The notes below the pieces were generated by a model. That model made no database searches. It saw only the letters and a list, made by a program, of their open reading frames with translations, and was not told where the DNA came from. This document shows positions 18,784 to 27,622 of a stretch of DNA of 64,000 nt, one piece after another. Position 1 is the stretch's first letter. Each line of letters starts with the position of its first letter. The translations under genes and the position numbers were made by a program. Origin of the DNA: Dyadobacter tibetensis Y620-1 (GTDB lineage: Bacteria > Bacteroidota > Bacteroidia > Cytophagales > Spirosomataceae); assembly GCF_000566685.1 (NCBI RefSeq), contig NZ_AZQN01000003.1:1116001-1180000 (forward strand). Reading direction: 5' to 3'.

Positions 18784-20373
18784 ATGCCTCAGTTCGATTT
18801 CCTTGTAATTGGGTCCGGCATTGCCGGACTTAGCTACGCTGCCAAACTAGCCCGTCATTTTGAGCAGGCGGAGCAGGACATTTCCATTGCTGTTATTACC
18901 AAGGTCCAGGCCGACGAAACCAATACAAAATATGCTCAAGGTGGCATAGCCGTGGTATGGGACGAATCCGACAGTTTTGAAAAACATATTAATGATACGA
19001 TGGATGCCGGCGACGGGATCAATAAAAAAGAAGTCGTAGAGATTGTTGTCAAAGAAGCTCCTGAACGAATTATGGAGCTGATAGAATATGGTACCCGGTT
19101 CGATAGGGAGCATGACGGGGCCTATGACCTGGCCAAAGAAGGGGGGCACTCCGATCACCGCATCCTGCATTTTAAGGATATAACAGGCGCTGAGATAGAG
19201 CGGGCATTATTGGAAGAGGTCGAGCGCCACAAAAATATCGAAATTTTTACTCATTACTATGCGGTAGAGCTCATCACTCAGCACCAGCTGGGGGCTACTA
19301 TCTATCGGTATCACGATGATATCAGATGTTTTGGTGCCTATGTCCTGAACAGAAAAACAGGGCAGGTCGAAAAATTCCTCGCAAAAACTACCATGTTGGC
19401 TACGGGGGGCATTGGCAATATTTATCAGAGTACGACCAATCCTACCATCGCAACCGGGGATGGAATCGCTATGGCGTATCGATCCAAAGGTATCTGCGAC
19501 AATATGGAGTTTATCCAGTTCCATCCGACTAGTCTATATCAACAGGGTAAAAAGCCCTCTTTCCTGATCTCGGAGGCAGTACGGGGATTTGGAGGCATAC
19601 TCAAGCATGAGGATGGAAGTACTTTTATGGAACATTACGATGACCGCCTGTCGCTGGCACCCCGAGACATCGTGGCCAGAGCAATTGATTCCGAAATGAA
19701 GATAAATGGTGTCGATCATGTCTATCTGGATGTTCGCCATTGCGATTATGAAAAATTCTTGGAGCATTTTCCTAATATTACTCAGTACTGTCTCGATCTG
19801 GGAATCGATGTCCGAAAGGATATGATTCCCGTGGTGCCGGCTCAGCATTATATGTGCGGGGGCATACGGGTCGACGAATTTGGCAGAACTAATATCAATT
19901 TCTTGTATGCTGTGGGCGAATGCGCCTGCACGGGTTTGCATGGTGCCAATCGTTTGGCCTCCAATTCTCTTCTCGAGGCTGTAGTCTTCGGTCATCGGGC
20001 ATATGAGAGTGCCGTCTCGAATTTTGACAAGGCCATTATTCCTCCCGGAATACCCGAATGGGACGACTCCGGCACTACCCACCCTGAGGAGCAAGTACTC
20101 GTTACGGAAATGACAAGGGAATTAAATAGCATTATGTCCAATTATGTGGGTATTGTCCGAACCGACCGTCGTATGAAACGTGCCTATGACCGGTTAGAAT
20201 TGCTCCATAAAGAGCATGAAGAGCTTTATAAGGAGTCCAAGGTCTCTGTACCCATTTGTGAATTGCGTAATATGATTAATGTGGCCTATTTAGTGATAAA
20301 AATGGCCATGGCACGCAGAGAAAATATTGGGCTGCACTATAACAGCGACCACGTGAAGTCGGCGACTGCTTAG
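18784..20373 (+). CDS. nadB: L-aspartate oxidase
   Basis: A 529-residue flavoprotein that oxidises L-aspartate to iminoaspartate, the first step of de novo NAD synthesis. It has the FAD-binding GSGIAGLSYA (about residue 9), the flavoprotein phrase EFIQFHPTSL, the substrate-loop SEAVRGFGG, and GECACTGLHGANRLASNS (about 380-397). The C-terminal helical domain with the family pattern RTDRRMKRA is complete. The length is normal. It follows nadA closely in the same orientation. Confidence 0.97.
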   Translation: MPQFDFLVIGSGIAGLSYAAKLARHFEQAEQDISIAVITKVQADETNTKYAQGGIAVVWDESDSFEKHINDTMDAGDGINKKEVVEIVVKEAPERIMELIEYGTRFDREHDGAYDLAKEGGHSDHRILHFKDITGAEIERALLEEVERHKNIEIFTHYYAVELITQHQLGATIYRYHDDIRCFGAYVLNRKTGQVEKFLAKTTMLATGGIGNIYQSTTNPTIATGDGIAMAYRSKGICDNMEFIQFHPTSLYQQGKKPSFLISEAVRGFGGILKHEDGSTFMEHYDDRLSLAPRDIVARAIDSEMKINGVDHVYLDVRHCDYEKFLEHFPNITQYCLDLGIDVRKDMIPVVPAQHYMCGGIRVDEFGRTNINFLYAVGECACTGLHGANRLASNSLLEAVVFGHRAYESAVSNFDKAIIPPGIPEWDDSGTTHPEEQVLVTEMTRELNSIMSNYVGIVRTDRRMKRAYDRLELLHKEHEELYKESKVSVPICELRNMINVAYLVIKMAMARRENIGLHYNSDHVKSATA

Positions 20374-20434
20374 GGTGTTGTATATTGATTACCTCTTAGG
20401 GTTCATAGTAATTACATTGTTTTGGAACAGTTCT

Positions 20435-20489
20435 CTGGAGGTAGTACGGAAGTCTAATCTGCCATATAAATCACCTCCGTACTCCCCAG
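20435..20489. terminator. Hairpin between nadB and the haloperoxidase gene
   Basis: The arms agtacgga (20443-20450) and tccgtact (20476-20483) form an 8-pair stem, with ctgg/ccag possible outside it. No T run follows in either direction, so efficiency as a terminator is uncertain. It is placed between two convergent genes. Confidence 0.45.
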
Positions 20490-21818
20490 CTATTTCCTAG
20501 TAATAGCGGTCTTTAGAACGTGATGCCCAATTTTCTCTCCTAACCGTGTTCCTTCCTCCACGCCATCGCGGAAGTGGATCCCGCCATATACTCTGCTCAT
20601 AGAGGCGTCCCAATAGGCTTCTTCAAAGGATTTGAAAGATTTTACACCATGGCCATATTTCTTTTCGGTCGTATCGGTAAAGGCAACATTATCACCCAAT
20701 AATTGGGTCAACACCACGCCGCAGGCTGCAGAAATGGCACTGTGTCCACTCACATATTCAGGGAAAGCTGGTGTTTCCAAATAGGGTCTCCATGCCGGAT
20801 CCCAGCCATTATTAATAACCGTTTCAGGGCGGATACGAACACTGCGGTACTTTTCATCCCAGCAGGACACAAATCCATCGTAAAGGGCCAGGGACCCCAA
20901 GGCGTATACCTCAGCAGCGTGAATTAGATCTAAATTTTTGTCAGTAGCCACCGTTCTCGCAATGGCAAGCCAATGACCGGGAGGGGTCATTTTTTTATTA
21001 GCAAACATAGCATGGCCTACCACATTGGTCACGAAAGCATTATCGTCCCAGAAGTAGGCGGTGGCCCGTTGTTCTTCGGTAAGGTTATTGCTGATTTCGT
21101 AAACTTCCATACATAGCTCCATGAATTTACTATTCTTATTCAAGTCATATTTGGCCGGGGGTGGACAGGTAAACTGCTGTGCAGAGTCCAAGGTGAATGT
21201 CCGAACGGTATTCCATTTCGGTTCGCAAGCATCCGCATAGGCGGGGGGCGTGGGTACCCAAGTTCCAGGCTCGTTGGTAACCGTATAGCGGTACCCTCGT
21301 ATTTCCTTGTAATTGTCCTTATTGGCATAAGCCAATACATGTGCAGCTATCTGATCGCCATATTCTATCGAACGTTTATATACATCGGAAGGTATTCCCA
21401 TTTGCTTGTATTTCTCGAGTATATCCTTTTGGTAGTCTTCCCACATATCTTCAGAGAAGGTTAAAGTTTTACCTACGGACATTAACGCCTGGATACTGGC
21501 TAGGGGAAAACAATATATTTCATTGGGATCGGGTGGGGCTGGGGTACTATAATCGATGAGCTGTCCTCCTAACGACTGAAATCCGTCATATCCGGGTACA
21601 AGGGCTTCATAAGCAGCCAAGGAGGCATATCCATAAATGCGACTCGCTACTGGAGGCTTAAATATATCGTGAATAATAACGTCAGTAAGGTGTGTCACCG
21701 TTTGGTGGAGGTATGCCGGGTCTGAAGCTTTTGCATTGTACTCTTCTGGAGCGGTTTCTGGAGCACAACTCCAAATAAATATAAAAGCCAATGAAAGGCC
21801 GAGTAGGGTTAATTTCAT
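20490..21818 (-). CDS. Vanadium-dependent haloperoxidase-like lipoprotein (PAP2 superfamily)
   Basis: A 442-residue protein with a lipoprotein signal (FIFIWSCAPE, cysteine at about 18), so it is exported and lipid-anchored. All vanadate-binding residues known from the fungal chloroperoxidase are present with the right spacing. K and R lie seven apart in KYRSVRIRPE (about 318-328), SGH is in PEYVSGHSA (about 352-360), and R and H lie six apart in SRVYGGIH (about 405-412). The fold is shared with PAP2 acid phosphatases, so peroxidase or phosphatase activity are both possible. It is a paralogue of the gene at 30985-32301 and divergent from susC. Confidence 0.85.
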   Translation of the reverse strand: MKLTLLGLSLAFIFIWSCAPETAPEEYNAKASDPAYLHQTVTHLTDVIIHDIFKPPVASRIYGYASLAAYEALVPGYDGFQSLGGQLIDYSTPAPPDPNEIYCFPLASIQALMSVGKTLTFSEDMWEDYQKDILEKYKQMGIPSDVYKRSIEYGDQIAAHVLAYANKDNYKEIRGYRYTVTNEPGTWVPTPPAYADACEPKWNTVRTFTLDSAQQFTCPPPAKYDLNKNSKFMELCMEVYEISNNLTEEQRATAYFWDDNAFVTNVVGHAMFANKKMTPPGHWLAIARTVATDKNLDLIHAAEVYALGSLALYDGFVSCWDEKYRSVRIRPETVINNGWDPAWRPYLETPAFPEYVSGHSAISAACGVVLTQLLGDNVAFTDTTEKKYGHGVKSFKSFEEAYWDASMSRVYGGIHFRDGVEEGTRLGEKIGHHVLKTAITRK

Positions 21819-21854
21819 GATACTATATTGTCATTCGTCGATCTAAGTGATTAG

Positions 21855-21862
21855 CAAATATA
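21855..21862 (-). promoter_or_regulatory. Candidate -7 box for haloperoxidase 1
   Basis: On the minus strand the bases read TATATTTG, an exact TAnnTTTG match, 37 bases before the ATG. No TTG lies at the expected -33 distance. Confidence 0.35.
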
Positions 21863-22129
21863 CACATTTTTATCGAGAGATTCCGGCTCATTTTGGCAGG
21901 GTATTGTTCTATGTTACCTATGTAAAATTAAATATTATTTTCCCGGAATAAAGCAATTTCGGCATGTACCTAACGGGCAGATTTCAAGGAGATTGTCTCC
22001 TATCTAATAGTGCTTAAACTCAATTCGGAGCATTCACAAGAATGGGCTGGCGAAGGGATGAGTTTGGTTAAAACCTATAATATTTTAAAATTATTCAATA
22101 TTCTTACGACTTAAATATTACAATTTTAA

Positions 22130-22137
22130 TAACTTTG
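22130..22137 (+). promoter_or_regulatory. Candidate -7 box for susC
   Basis: TAACTTTG matches the consensus exactly. The -33 region lacks a TTG, which is common in promoters that need an activator. The predicted leader of about 220 bases is long. Confidence 0.35.
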
Positions 22138-22366
22138 TGGAATTGGGAAGGGGTATGTGTATGATTCACACATCATATATATGCCTCCTTAAATCTTTTC
22201 AATCATTGGTATAATTAACCTACTTAAATATCAAAAAGTATGATAGAGCTCTCCTGTATTCCCGGCAATGTGACATGATTGTTTTTCTGCTTCATTTTGA
22301 ATTTTTTGCTCGGTAGCATTATGCCAATATTTTACCTATTTCTTATCATTATTTAACAAACACTCT

Positions 22367-25300
22367 ATGAGAATTACTACTCGATGGTCGGGCCGAGAGC
22401 GCTCCCGGTTCGTTTTTTCTCTTTTACTAGCCCTGACGACGGCTTTTGGTGCGATGGCCCAGAAGAGCGTAACAGGAACAGTGAAGGACAACAAAGGTCT
22501 GGCACTGCCCGGTGTCAGTGTGGTTGTGCAAGGAACAACCTCTGGTACGGTGACCGACATGGACGGGAAGTACACCGTTAGCATGCCGGATGGAAGCAAC
22601 ATGTTGGTTTTTTCCTTTATTGGATACATGACGCAGGAGGTTACCGTAGGAAATAGAAGTAATATCAATATTACCCTATTAGACGATACCAAAGCACTGG
22701 AAGAGGTGGTGGTTGTAGGTTATGGCACTGCCAAGAAAGCTACTTTGACTGGTTCGGTCACGGCAGTGAAAGGCGCTGACCTGGCAAAAGCTCCTGCTAC
22801 TAACCTTTCCAATTCTTTGGGTGGTCGTTTACCTGGCATCTCGGCAGTACAGGCCAGTGGTGAACCTGGCTATGATGGCTCCGCAATTCGTATACGTGGT
22901 ACCAACTCCCTAGGGAACAGCGACGCCTTAATTGTTGTAGATGGTGTTCCTAACCGTTCTGGTGGTTTGGATCGCATCAATCCAGCAGATATTGAAAGTG
23001 TATCGGTCTTAAAAGATGCGGCTGCAGCGATTTATGGTTCACGGGCTGGTAACGGGGTTATCCTGATTACCACTAAACGAGGTAAAGCGGGTAAGCCACA
23101 GATATCATACGATATCAATATGGGACTTTCACAACCCACCAGAACACCTAAAATGGCGAATGCTTATGAGTATTCGATCATCCGTAACGAATTGCAGATT
23201 TATGATAACCTTCCGGTGGATCAATGGAAAGCTGCATATGATGCCTTTCAGGGTTCAGGGGTTTACCAGCGTACTGATAAGGATGCGCAGCTCGTAGCCA
23301 ATTATAAGCAGGAAGATCTGCAGAAATACCAGGATGGGAGCAGCCCGCTTACCCACCCTAATACGGATTGGTATGACACAGTTCTACGCAAATGGGCCCC
23401 TCAGCAGCGCCATAATGTTCAGGTTACAGGGGGTGGAGAAAATACCCAGTTTTTGGCTTCCCTGGGTTATATCAAGCAGGACGGTATTTATAATAATAGT
23501 GCAACTGGCTATAACCAGTATGACATGCGCTTAAACTTGGATACTAAAATTAACAAGTATGTAAAGGCCAATATGGGTGTTGTTTTACGGGAGGAATTCC
23601 GTCATTTCCCCAGCGGCGGAAACTCTGCAGGGAGTATTTTCCGTATGCTGATGCGGGGTAAGCCCAATGAGATCGCTCAGTGGCCCAATGGACTGCCCGG
23701 ACCCGATATTGAGAACGGTCAGAACCCGGTTTTAACAACTACTAACACTACTGGGTATAATAACGACAAGCGGGATTATATCCAAACCAATGGTGGACTG
23801 GAGATATTAATCCCAGGTGTACCAGGATTGAAGGTGAACGCGATGGCAGCCGTTGATAAACAGATTCGTAAGCAGAAAAACTGGGAGACTCCTTGGACAC
23901 TATATTACTGGGATAAGAAAAGTTATGAGGCTGATAAGGTAACTCCTATATTAACTGGTTCGGTTCGGTCTACTTTTAGTGATCCCCGGCTAACTGAAAC
24001 TTTTTCTCAGGAACTATCCATACAGCTAACTGGACAGGTTTCTTATGAAAAAACATTGGGCAATCATAATTTCAATGTTATGGGAGGTATTCAGCGTGAG
24101 AAAGTCGATGCCGATGGCTTTTTTGCCTATAGAAGATACTTTATCTCTCCGGTGGTAGATCAGTTGTTTGCTGGCGGTACTGCCGAGCAAAACCTAGGAA
24201 ATGCCAATGGAGGAACCAATCCATTATATAATCGAGCTCGGTTGAGTTATTTTGGTCGTGCAGGCTATAACTTTAAAGAAAAGTATCTTGCTGAATTTTT
24301 ATGGAGAGTCGATGGTTCATATGTATTCCCTAAAGAAGGCCGTTTCGGCTTCTTCCCCGGTGTTTCTGCTGGGTGGAGAGTTTCGGAAGAAGATTTCTGG
24401 AAGAACAACATCAATGTTGTCAAGAATGTGAAGCTTAGAGGCTCCTGGGGGCAAATGGGTGCTGAGCCTTATTTCCTGGGAACAGAAACTTTGGCAGAGT
24501 ATCAGTATCTGTCCACTATGGGCTTTGGATCATACGTGATCAACGATCAGGTTGCTAAAACACTCTTGGAGTCGCGAGTGGCCAATAACAGCTTTACTTG
24601 GGAAGTAGCTAATAATACCAACTTTGGTATCGAAGGGACCTTTTTGAATGATAAGATGGCCTTTGAATTCGACTATTTCATCAATAATCGTTCAAATATT
24701 TTGATCCCTAAAACAGGATCTACTCCTTCATCGGCTGGAATAGATGGTAAGTTACCTCCTCAAAACCTGGGTAAACTTCAGAACAAAGGATGGGAGTTTA
24801 AGTTGAGCTACGACTCTAACATTGAGGACTTTACCTATTCGGTCGGGGTGAATGGGGGATATGCCAAAAATGAAATCAAATTCTGGGACGAAACTCCTGG
24901 TGCTCCAAGCTACCAGAGAACAACGGGTATGCCCTACAATTCATTCCTGGTATATCAATATGACGGTGTTTTCAAAGACCAGGCCGAAATCGATGCTAAT
25001 ACCTTGGACTATAGTGGGATAACACAAACCTTACGTCCTGGAGACATGAAGTTTAAGGATGTAGGTGGTCCTAAGGATGCCAATGGTAATAATGTACCAG
25101 ACGGTAAAATCACTGCCGATGACCGCATCCGTACCGAAAAGGTACAACGCCCATGGTTCACCTATGGTATTACTGCCTATATGTCGTATAAAAACTTCGA
25201 TTTGTCGTTATTGTTCCAAGGAGCGGCGGGTGGTCTGCAGATCATTGGCTTGACAGAGTCGGGAGACATCGGTAACTATCTGAAGTATGCCTATGACAAC

Positions 25301-25630
25301 CGTTGGACCATCGACAACCCAAGCAGTGTAGATCCACGTCTTACAAACCGAAGCAACGCCTACTATACCAATATGAATCAGGCTGGTATTAACAACTACT
25401 GGTTGAAGAAGAACGATTATCTACGTTTGAAAAATATAGAGCTTGGTTACAACCTGCCAACGGATATAGGAAGCAAAATGGGTATGAGCAACTTCCGTAT
25501 TTATGTGAACGGGCTGAACTTGCTAACCTTTGATAAAATCAAGGTTTGGGATCCAGAGTCCACCTCTAATAACGGAGTATTTTACCCACAATCCAGGGTG
25601 ATCAATGCAGGTATACGTGTCGCATTTTAA
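22367..25630 (+). CDS. SusC/RagA-type TonB-linked outer-membrane transporter
   Basis: A 1,087-residue outer-membrane protein. A signal peptide (cut near AFGAMAQ, residue 33) is followed by a carboxypeptidase-D-regulatory-like domain (about 36-115). The SusC hallmark VVVGYGTAKK comes next (about 117-126), then a plug with LIVVDGVPNR and SRAGNGVILITTK, and a 22-strand barrel ending in an aromatic VAF-type tail. It moves a substrate across the outer membrane with TonB energy and the SusD partner that follows 11 bases later. The substrate is unknown: no glycoside hydrolase is in the operon, but two haloperoxidase-like lipoproteins flank it. No N-terminal anti-sigma signalling domain is present. 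Confidence 0.95.
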   Translation: MRITTRWSGRERSRFVFSLLLALTTAFGAMAQKSVTGTVKDNKGLALPGVSVVVQGTTSGTVTDMDGKYTVSMPDGSNMLVFSFIGYMTQEVTVGNRSNINITLLDDTKALEEVVVVGYGTAKKATLTGSVTAVKGADLAKAPATNLSNSLGGRLPGISAVQASGEPGYDGSAIRIRGTNSLGNSDALIVVDGVPNRSGGLDRINPADIESVSVLKDAAAAIYGSRAGNGVILITTKRGKAGKPQISYDINMGLSQPTRTPKMANAYEYSIIRNELQIYDNLPVDQWKAAYDAFQGSGVYQRTDKDAQLVANYKQEDLQKYQDGSSPLTHPNTDWYDTVLRKWAPQQRHNVQVTGGGENTQFLASLGYIKQDGIYNNSATGYNQYDMRLNLDTKINKYVKANMGVVLREEFRHFPSGGNSAGSIFRMLMRGKPNEIAQWPNGLPGPDIENGQNPVLTTTNTTGYNNDKRDYIQTNGGLEILIPGVPGLKVNAMAAVDKQIRKQKNWETPWTLYYWDKKSYEADKVTPILTGSVRSTFSDPRLTETFSQELSIQLTGQVSYEKTLGNHNFNVMGGIQREKVDADGFFAYRRYFISPVVDQLFAGGTAEQNLGNANGGTNPLYNRARLSYFGRAGYNFKEKYLAEFLWRVDGSYVFPKEGRFGFFPGVSAGWRVSEEDFWKNNINVVKNVKLRGSWGQMGAEPYFLGTETLAEYQYLSTMGFGSYVINDQVAKTLLESRVANNSFTWEVANNTNFGIEGTFLNDKMAFEFDYFINNRSNILIPKTGSTPSSAGIDGKLPPQNLGKLQNKGWEFKLSYDSNIEDFTYSVGVNGGYAKNEIKFWDETPGAPSYQRTTGMPYNSFLVYQYDGVFKDQAEIDANTLDYSGITQTLRPGDMKFKDVGGPKDANGNNVPDGKITADDRIRTEKVQRPWFTYGITAYMSYKNFDLSLLFQGAAGGLQIIGLTESGDIGNYLKYAYDNRWTIDNPSSVDPRLTNRSNAYYTNMNQAGINNYWLKKNDYLRLKNIELGYNLPTDIGSKMGMSNFRIYVNGLNLLTFDKIKVWDPESTSNNGVFYPQSRVINAGIRVAF

Positions 25631-25641
25631 AGAATTAGCAT

Positions 25642-27540
25642 ATGAAATTGAATTATAAAAAAATAAGTAAAATGCTGGCCGTCGTGGTGGTGTCTAGTAT
25701 TGGAATTACTGCCTGTAGTACCGATTTTCTGGACGTAACACCGCCGACAGAAATTCCGAGCTCGGAAGTTTGGGGTGATGGAGCGTTGTCTGAGGGCTTT
25801 GTAACCGGAATCTACGCCGGACTTCAACAAGGTGGATTTAGTGAGCAAATGCTTGCTTCTCTTTCCGACGAAGCCGTTTTTACCCATACCGGTCGTAACA
25901 TCAACACGGTAAATGAAGGTAGCTTGAGCCCTTCCAACTTAGGATGGGTAGATGCCACCTATGGCTGGAGCCAGATGTATCAGTATATCCGTGCTACTAA
26001 CATTGCCATTAACAACCTACCTAAGGCAACATTTACCGATCAAGGTTTGAAAGATCGTCTGATGGGAGAAGCTCTTTTTCTCCGAGCATACTATTACCAG
26101 CAATTGGTGCGCTATTACGGTGCTGTTCCACTGATCTCGAAAGTATACGAGTTGAACGAAGATTATTCGGTAACGCGTAATACCTATGATGAATGTATTA
26201 AGTTCATTATAAAGGATCTGGATGAGGCGGCTACACTTCTGGAGGGAAAAACCCTTCCAAAAGGCAGAACGAACAAGGTTGCTGCTCTAGCCCTCAAGTC
26301 CCGTGTATTGCTTTATGCGGCCAGTGATTTACATGATATCCCTACGGCAAAAACAAAATCTGCTTTGATTTCAGGCTATGGAAATCCTGAGTTTTTAGGC
26401 TATCTTTCAGGGGATCGTAAGGCACGCTGGCAGGCTGCATTGGATGCTTCTAAAGCGGCACTTACCGCTGGAAATGGGGGTTATATGCTTAACTTGACAG
26501 CACCTGTGTCTGCGGCCGAGGGGAAGAAAAACTATATTTCTATTTCCATGGGTGGAGGTAGCAAAGATAAGGATGTAGATGCTTCGGCAGCTAGTGAAAT
26601 AATTTTCGGTAAATACTTCTCTCCGAACCTGACCAGCGATAATGGTCGCCGACATGGTCTCGATAACGGACCGAACGGTTATCACAACTGGGCAGGTAAT
26701 ACTCCGCTGGGACTTTTGGTGGACGATTACGAAATGATGGACGGAACCAAGTTTAGTTGGACTAATCCGGTACACGCAGCAGCCCCTTATGTGAACCGTG
26801 ACCCACGTTTTTATGCTTCTATCTTGTACGATGCTGCCGATTGGAAGCCTAGGGATAAGATATCAGGTAATGTGGATCCTGCGAATCAGATTCAGACCGG
26901 GGCCTATGATCTGCTGGATGGAGATGGAAAGTTGATTAACCGCAAAGGTTTGGATACACGTCAGAGCTCAATTGAAGATTGGAATGGTAGTCGTACTGGA
27001 TATTATCAACGCAAATTTATTGATCCTAATCCAGATATCGTTGAGAACAAGGATCGTCAGGATATCCCTTGGCCCTTTATTCGCTATACTGAGGTAGTAT
27101 TCAATGCTATTGAGGCCTATATCGAGTTAGGACAAGATGCCGAGGCTTTGGCGTGGCTGAATAAAATCCGCTTTAGAGCGGGTATGCCTGCCATCAAAGC
27201 TACGGGACAGGCGCTTCGTGAGGCCTATCGCCAGGAAAAGCGTATTGAAATGGCTTACGAGGAGCAGCGCTACCACGATGCACGACGCTGGATGATCGCT
27301 CCATCAACCCTGGGACGCAGCCTTACCTATATATCTGTTACAGGTAAATTCAAATCCGGGAAATCCATGAAAGAGCCTTACCATTATGATAAGACCGTTT
27401 ATGACTACAGTTATGTTCCGGTAACCGAAAAGGCTCATGAGAATCGTACGTGGGTCGATAAAATGTATTTCCGCCCCTTTAGCCGGGATGAAATTAATCG
27501 CAATGCAAGCTTAAAACAAAACCCAGGCTACGATCAATAA
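25642..27540 (+). CDS. SusD/RagB family outer-membrane lipoprotein
   Basis: A 632-residue surface lipoprotein with the lipobox SIGITAC (cysteine at about 25) and the family start FLDVTPPTEI. Helical TPR-like segments include MGEALFLRAYYYQQLVRYYG. The conserved C-terminal part has EQRYHDARRW and a closing PIP-like NPGY. It binds the ligand as a lid on the SusC barrel. It is larger than the usual 500-550 residues, with extra loops in the middle (about 280-440). It is certainly co-transcribed with susC. Confidence 0.95.
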   Translation: MKLNYKKISKMLAVVVVSSIGITACSTDFLDVTPPTEIPSSEVWGDGALSEGFVTGIYAGLQQGGFSEQMLASLSDEAVFTHTGRNINTVNEGSLSPSNLGWVDATYGWSQMYQYIRATNIAINNLPKATFTDQGLKDRLMGEALFLRAYYYQQLVRYYGAVPLISKVYELNEDYSVTRNTYDECIKFIIKDLDEAATLLEGKTLPKGRTNKVAALALKSRVLLYAASDLHDIPTAKTKSALISGYGNPEFLGYLSGDRKARWQAALDASKAALTAGNGGYMLNLTAPVSAAEGKKNYISISMGGGSKDKDVDASAASEIIFGKYFSPNLTSDNGRRHGLDNGPNGYHNWAGNTPLGLLVDDYEMMDGTKFSWTNPVHAAAPYVNRDPRFYASILYDAADWKPRDKISGNVDPANQIQTGAYDLLDGDGKLINRKGLDTRQSSIEDWNGSRTGYYQRKFIDPNPDIVENKDRQDIPWPFIRYTEVVFNAIEAYIELGQDAEALAWLNKIRFRAGMPAIKATGQALREAYRQEKRIEMAYEEQRYHDARRWMIAPSTLGRSLTYISVTGKFKSGKSMKEPYHYDKTVYDYSYVPVTEKAHENRTWVDKMYFRPFSRDEINRNASLKQNPGYDQ

Positions 27541-27569
27541 TTGATATTAGCTTATTGATTAAGTTTGTA

Positions 27570-27612
27570 GGAACTATGCTTTCAACCGAAAGCATAGTTC
27601 CTTTTCTTTTTT
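27570..27612 (+). terminator. Strong intrinsic terminator inside the cluster
   Basis: A perfect 14-pair stem (27570-27583 with 27588-27601), AACC loop, then eleven bases that are nearly all T. Only ten bases separate it from the ATG of the next gene, which leaves no room for a promoter between them. It should reduce but not abolish transcription into the VCBS and haloperoxidase genes. Confidence 0.92.
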
Positions 27613-27622
27613 TGGATTCTCT

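Larger units (their letters stand above)
21819..22366. other. Divergent intergenic region between haloperoxidase 1 and susC
   Basis: 548 bases with no gene. It holds a minus-strand -7 box for the haloperoxidase (TATATTTG, 21862 to 21855) and a plus-strand -7 box (22130-22137). That leaves a leader of about 220 bases before susC. I see no clear palindromic operator or riboswitch motif. Confidence 0.5.

Noticed and set aside
19534..20094. A 186-codon minus-strand frame inside nadB
   Set aside because: Antisense shadow of an obvious L-aspartate oxidase gene; no signal peptide, motif or promoter of its own.
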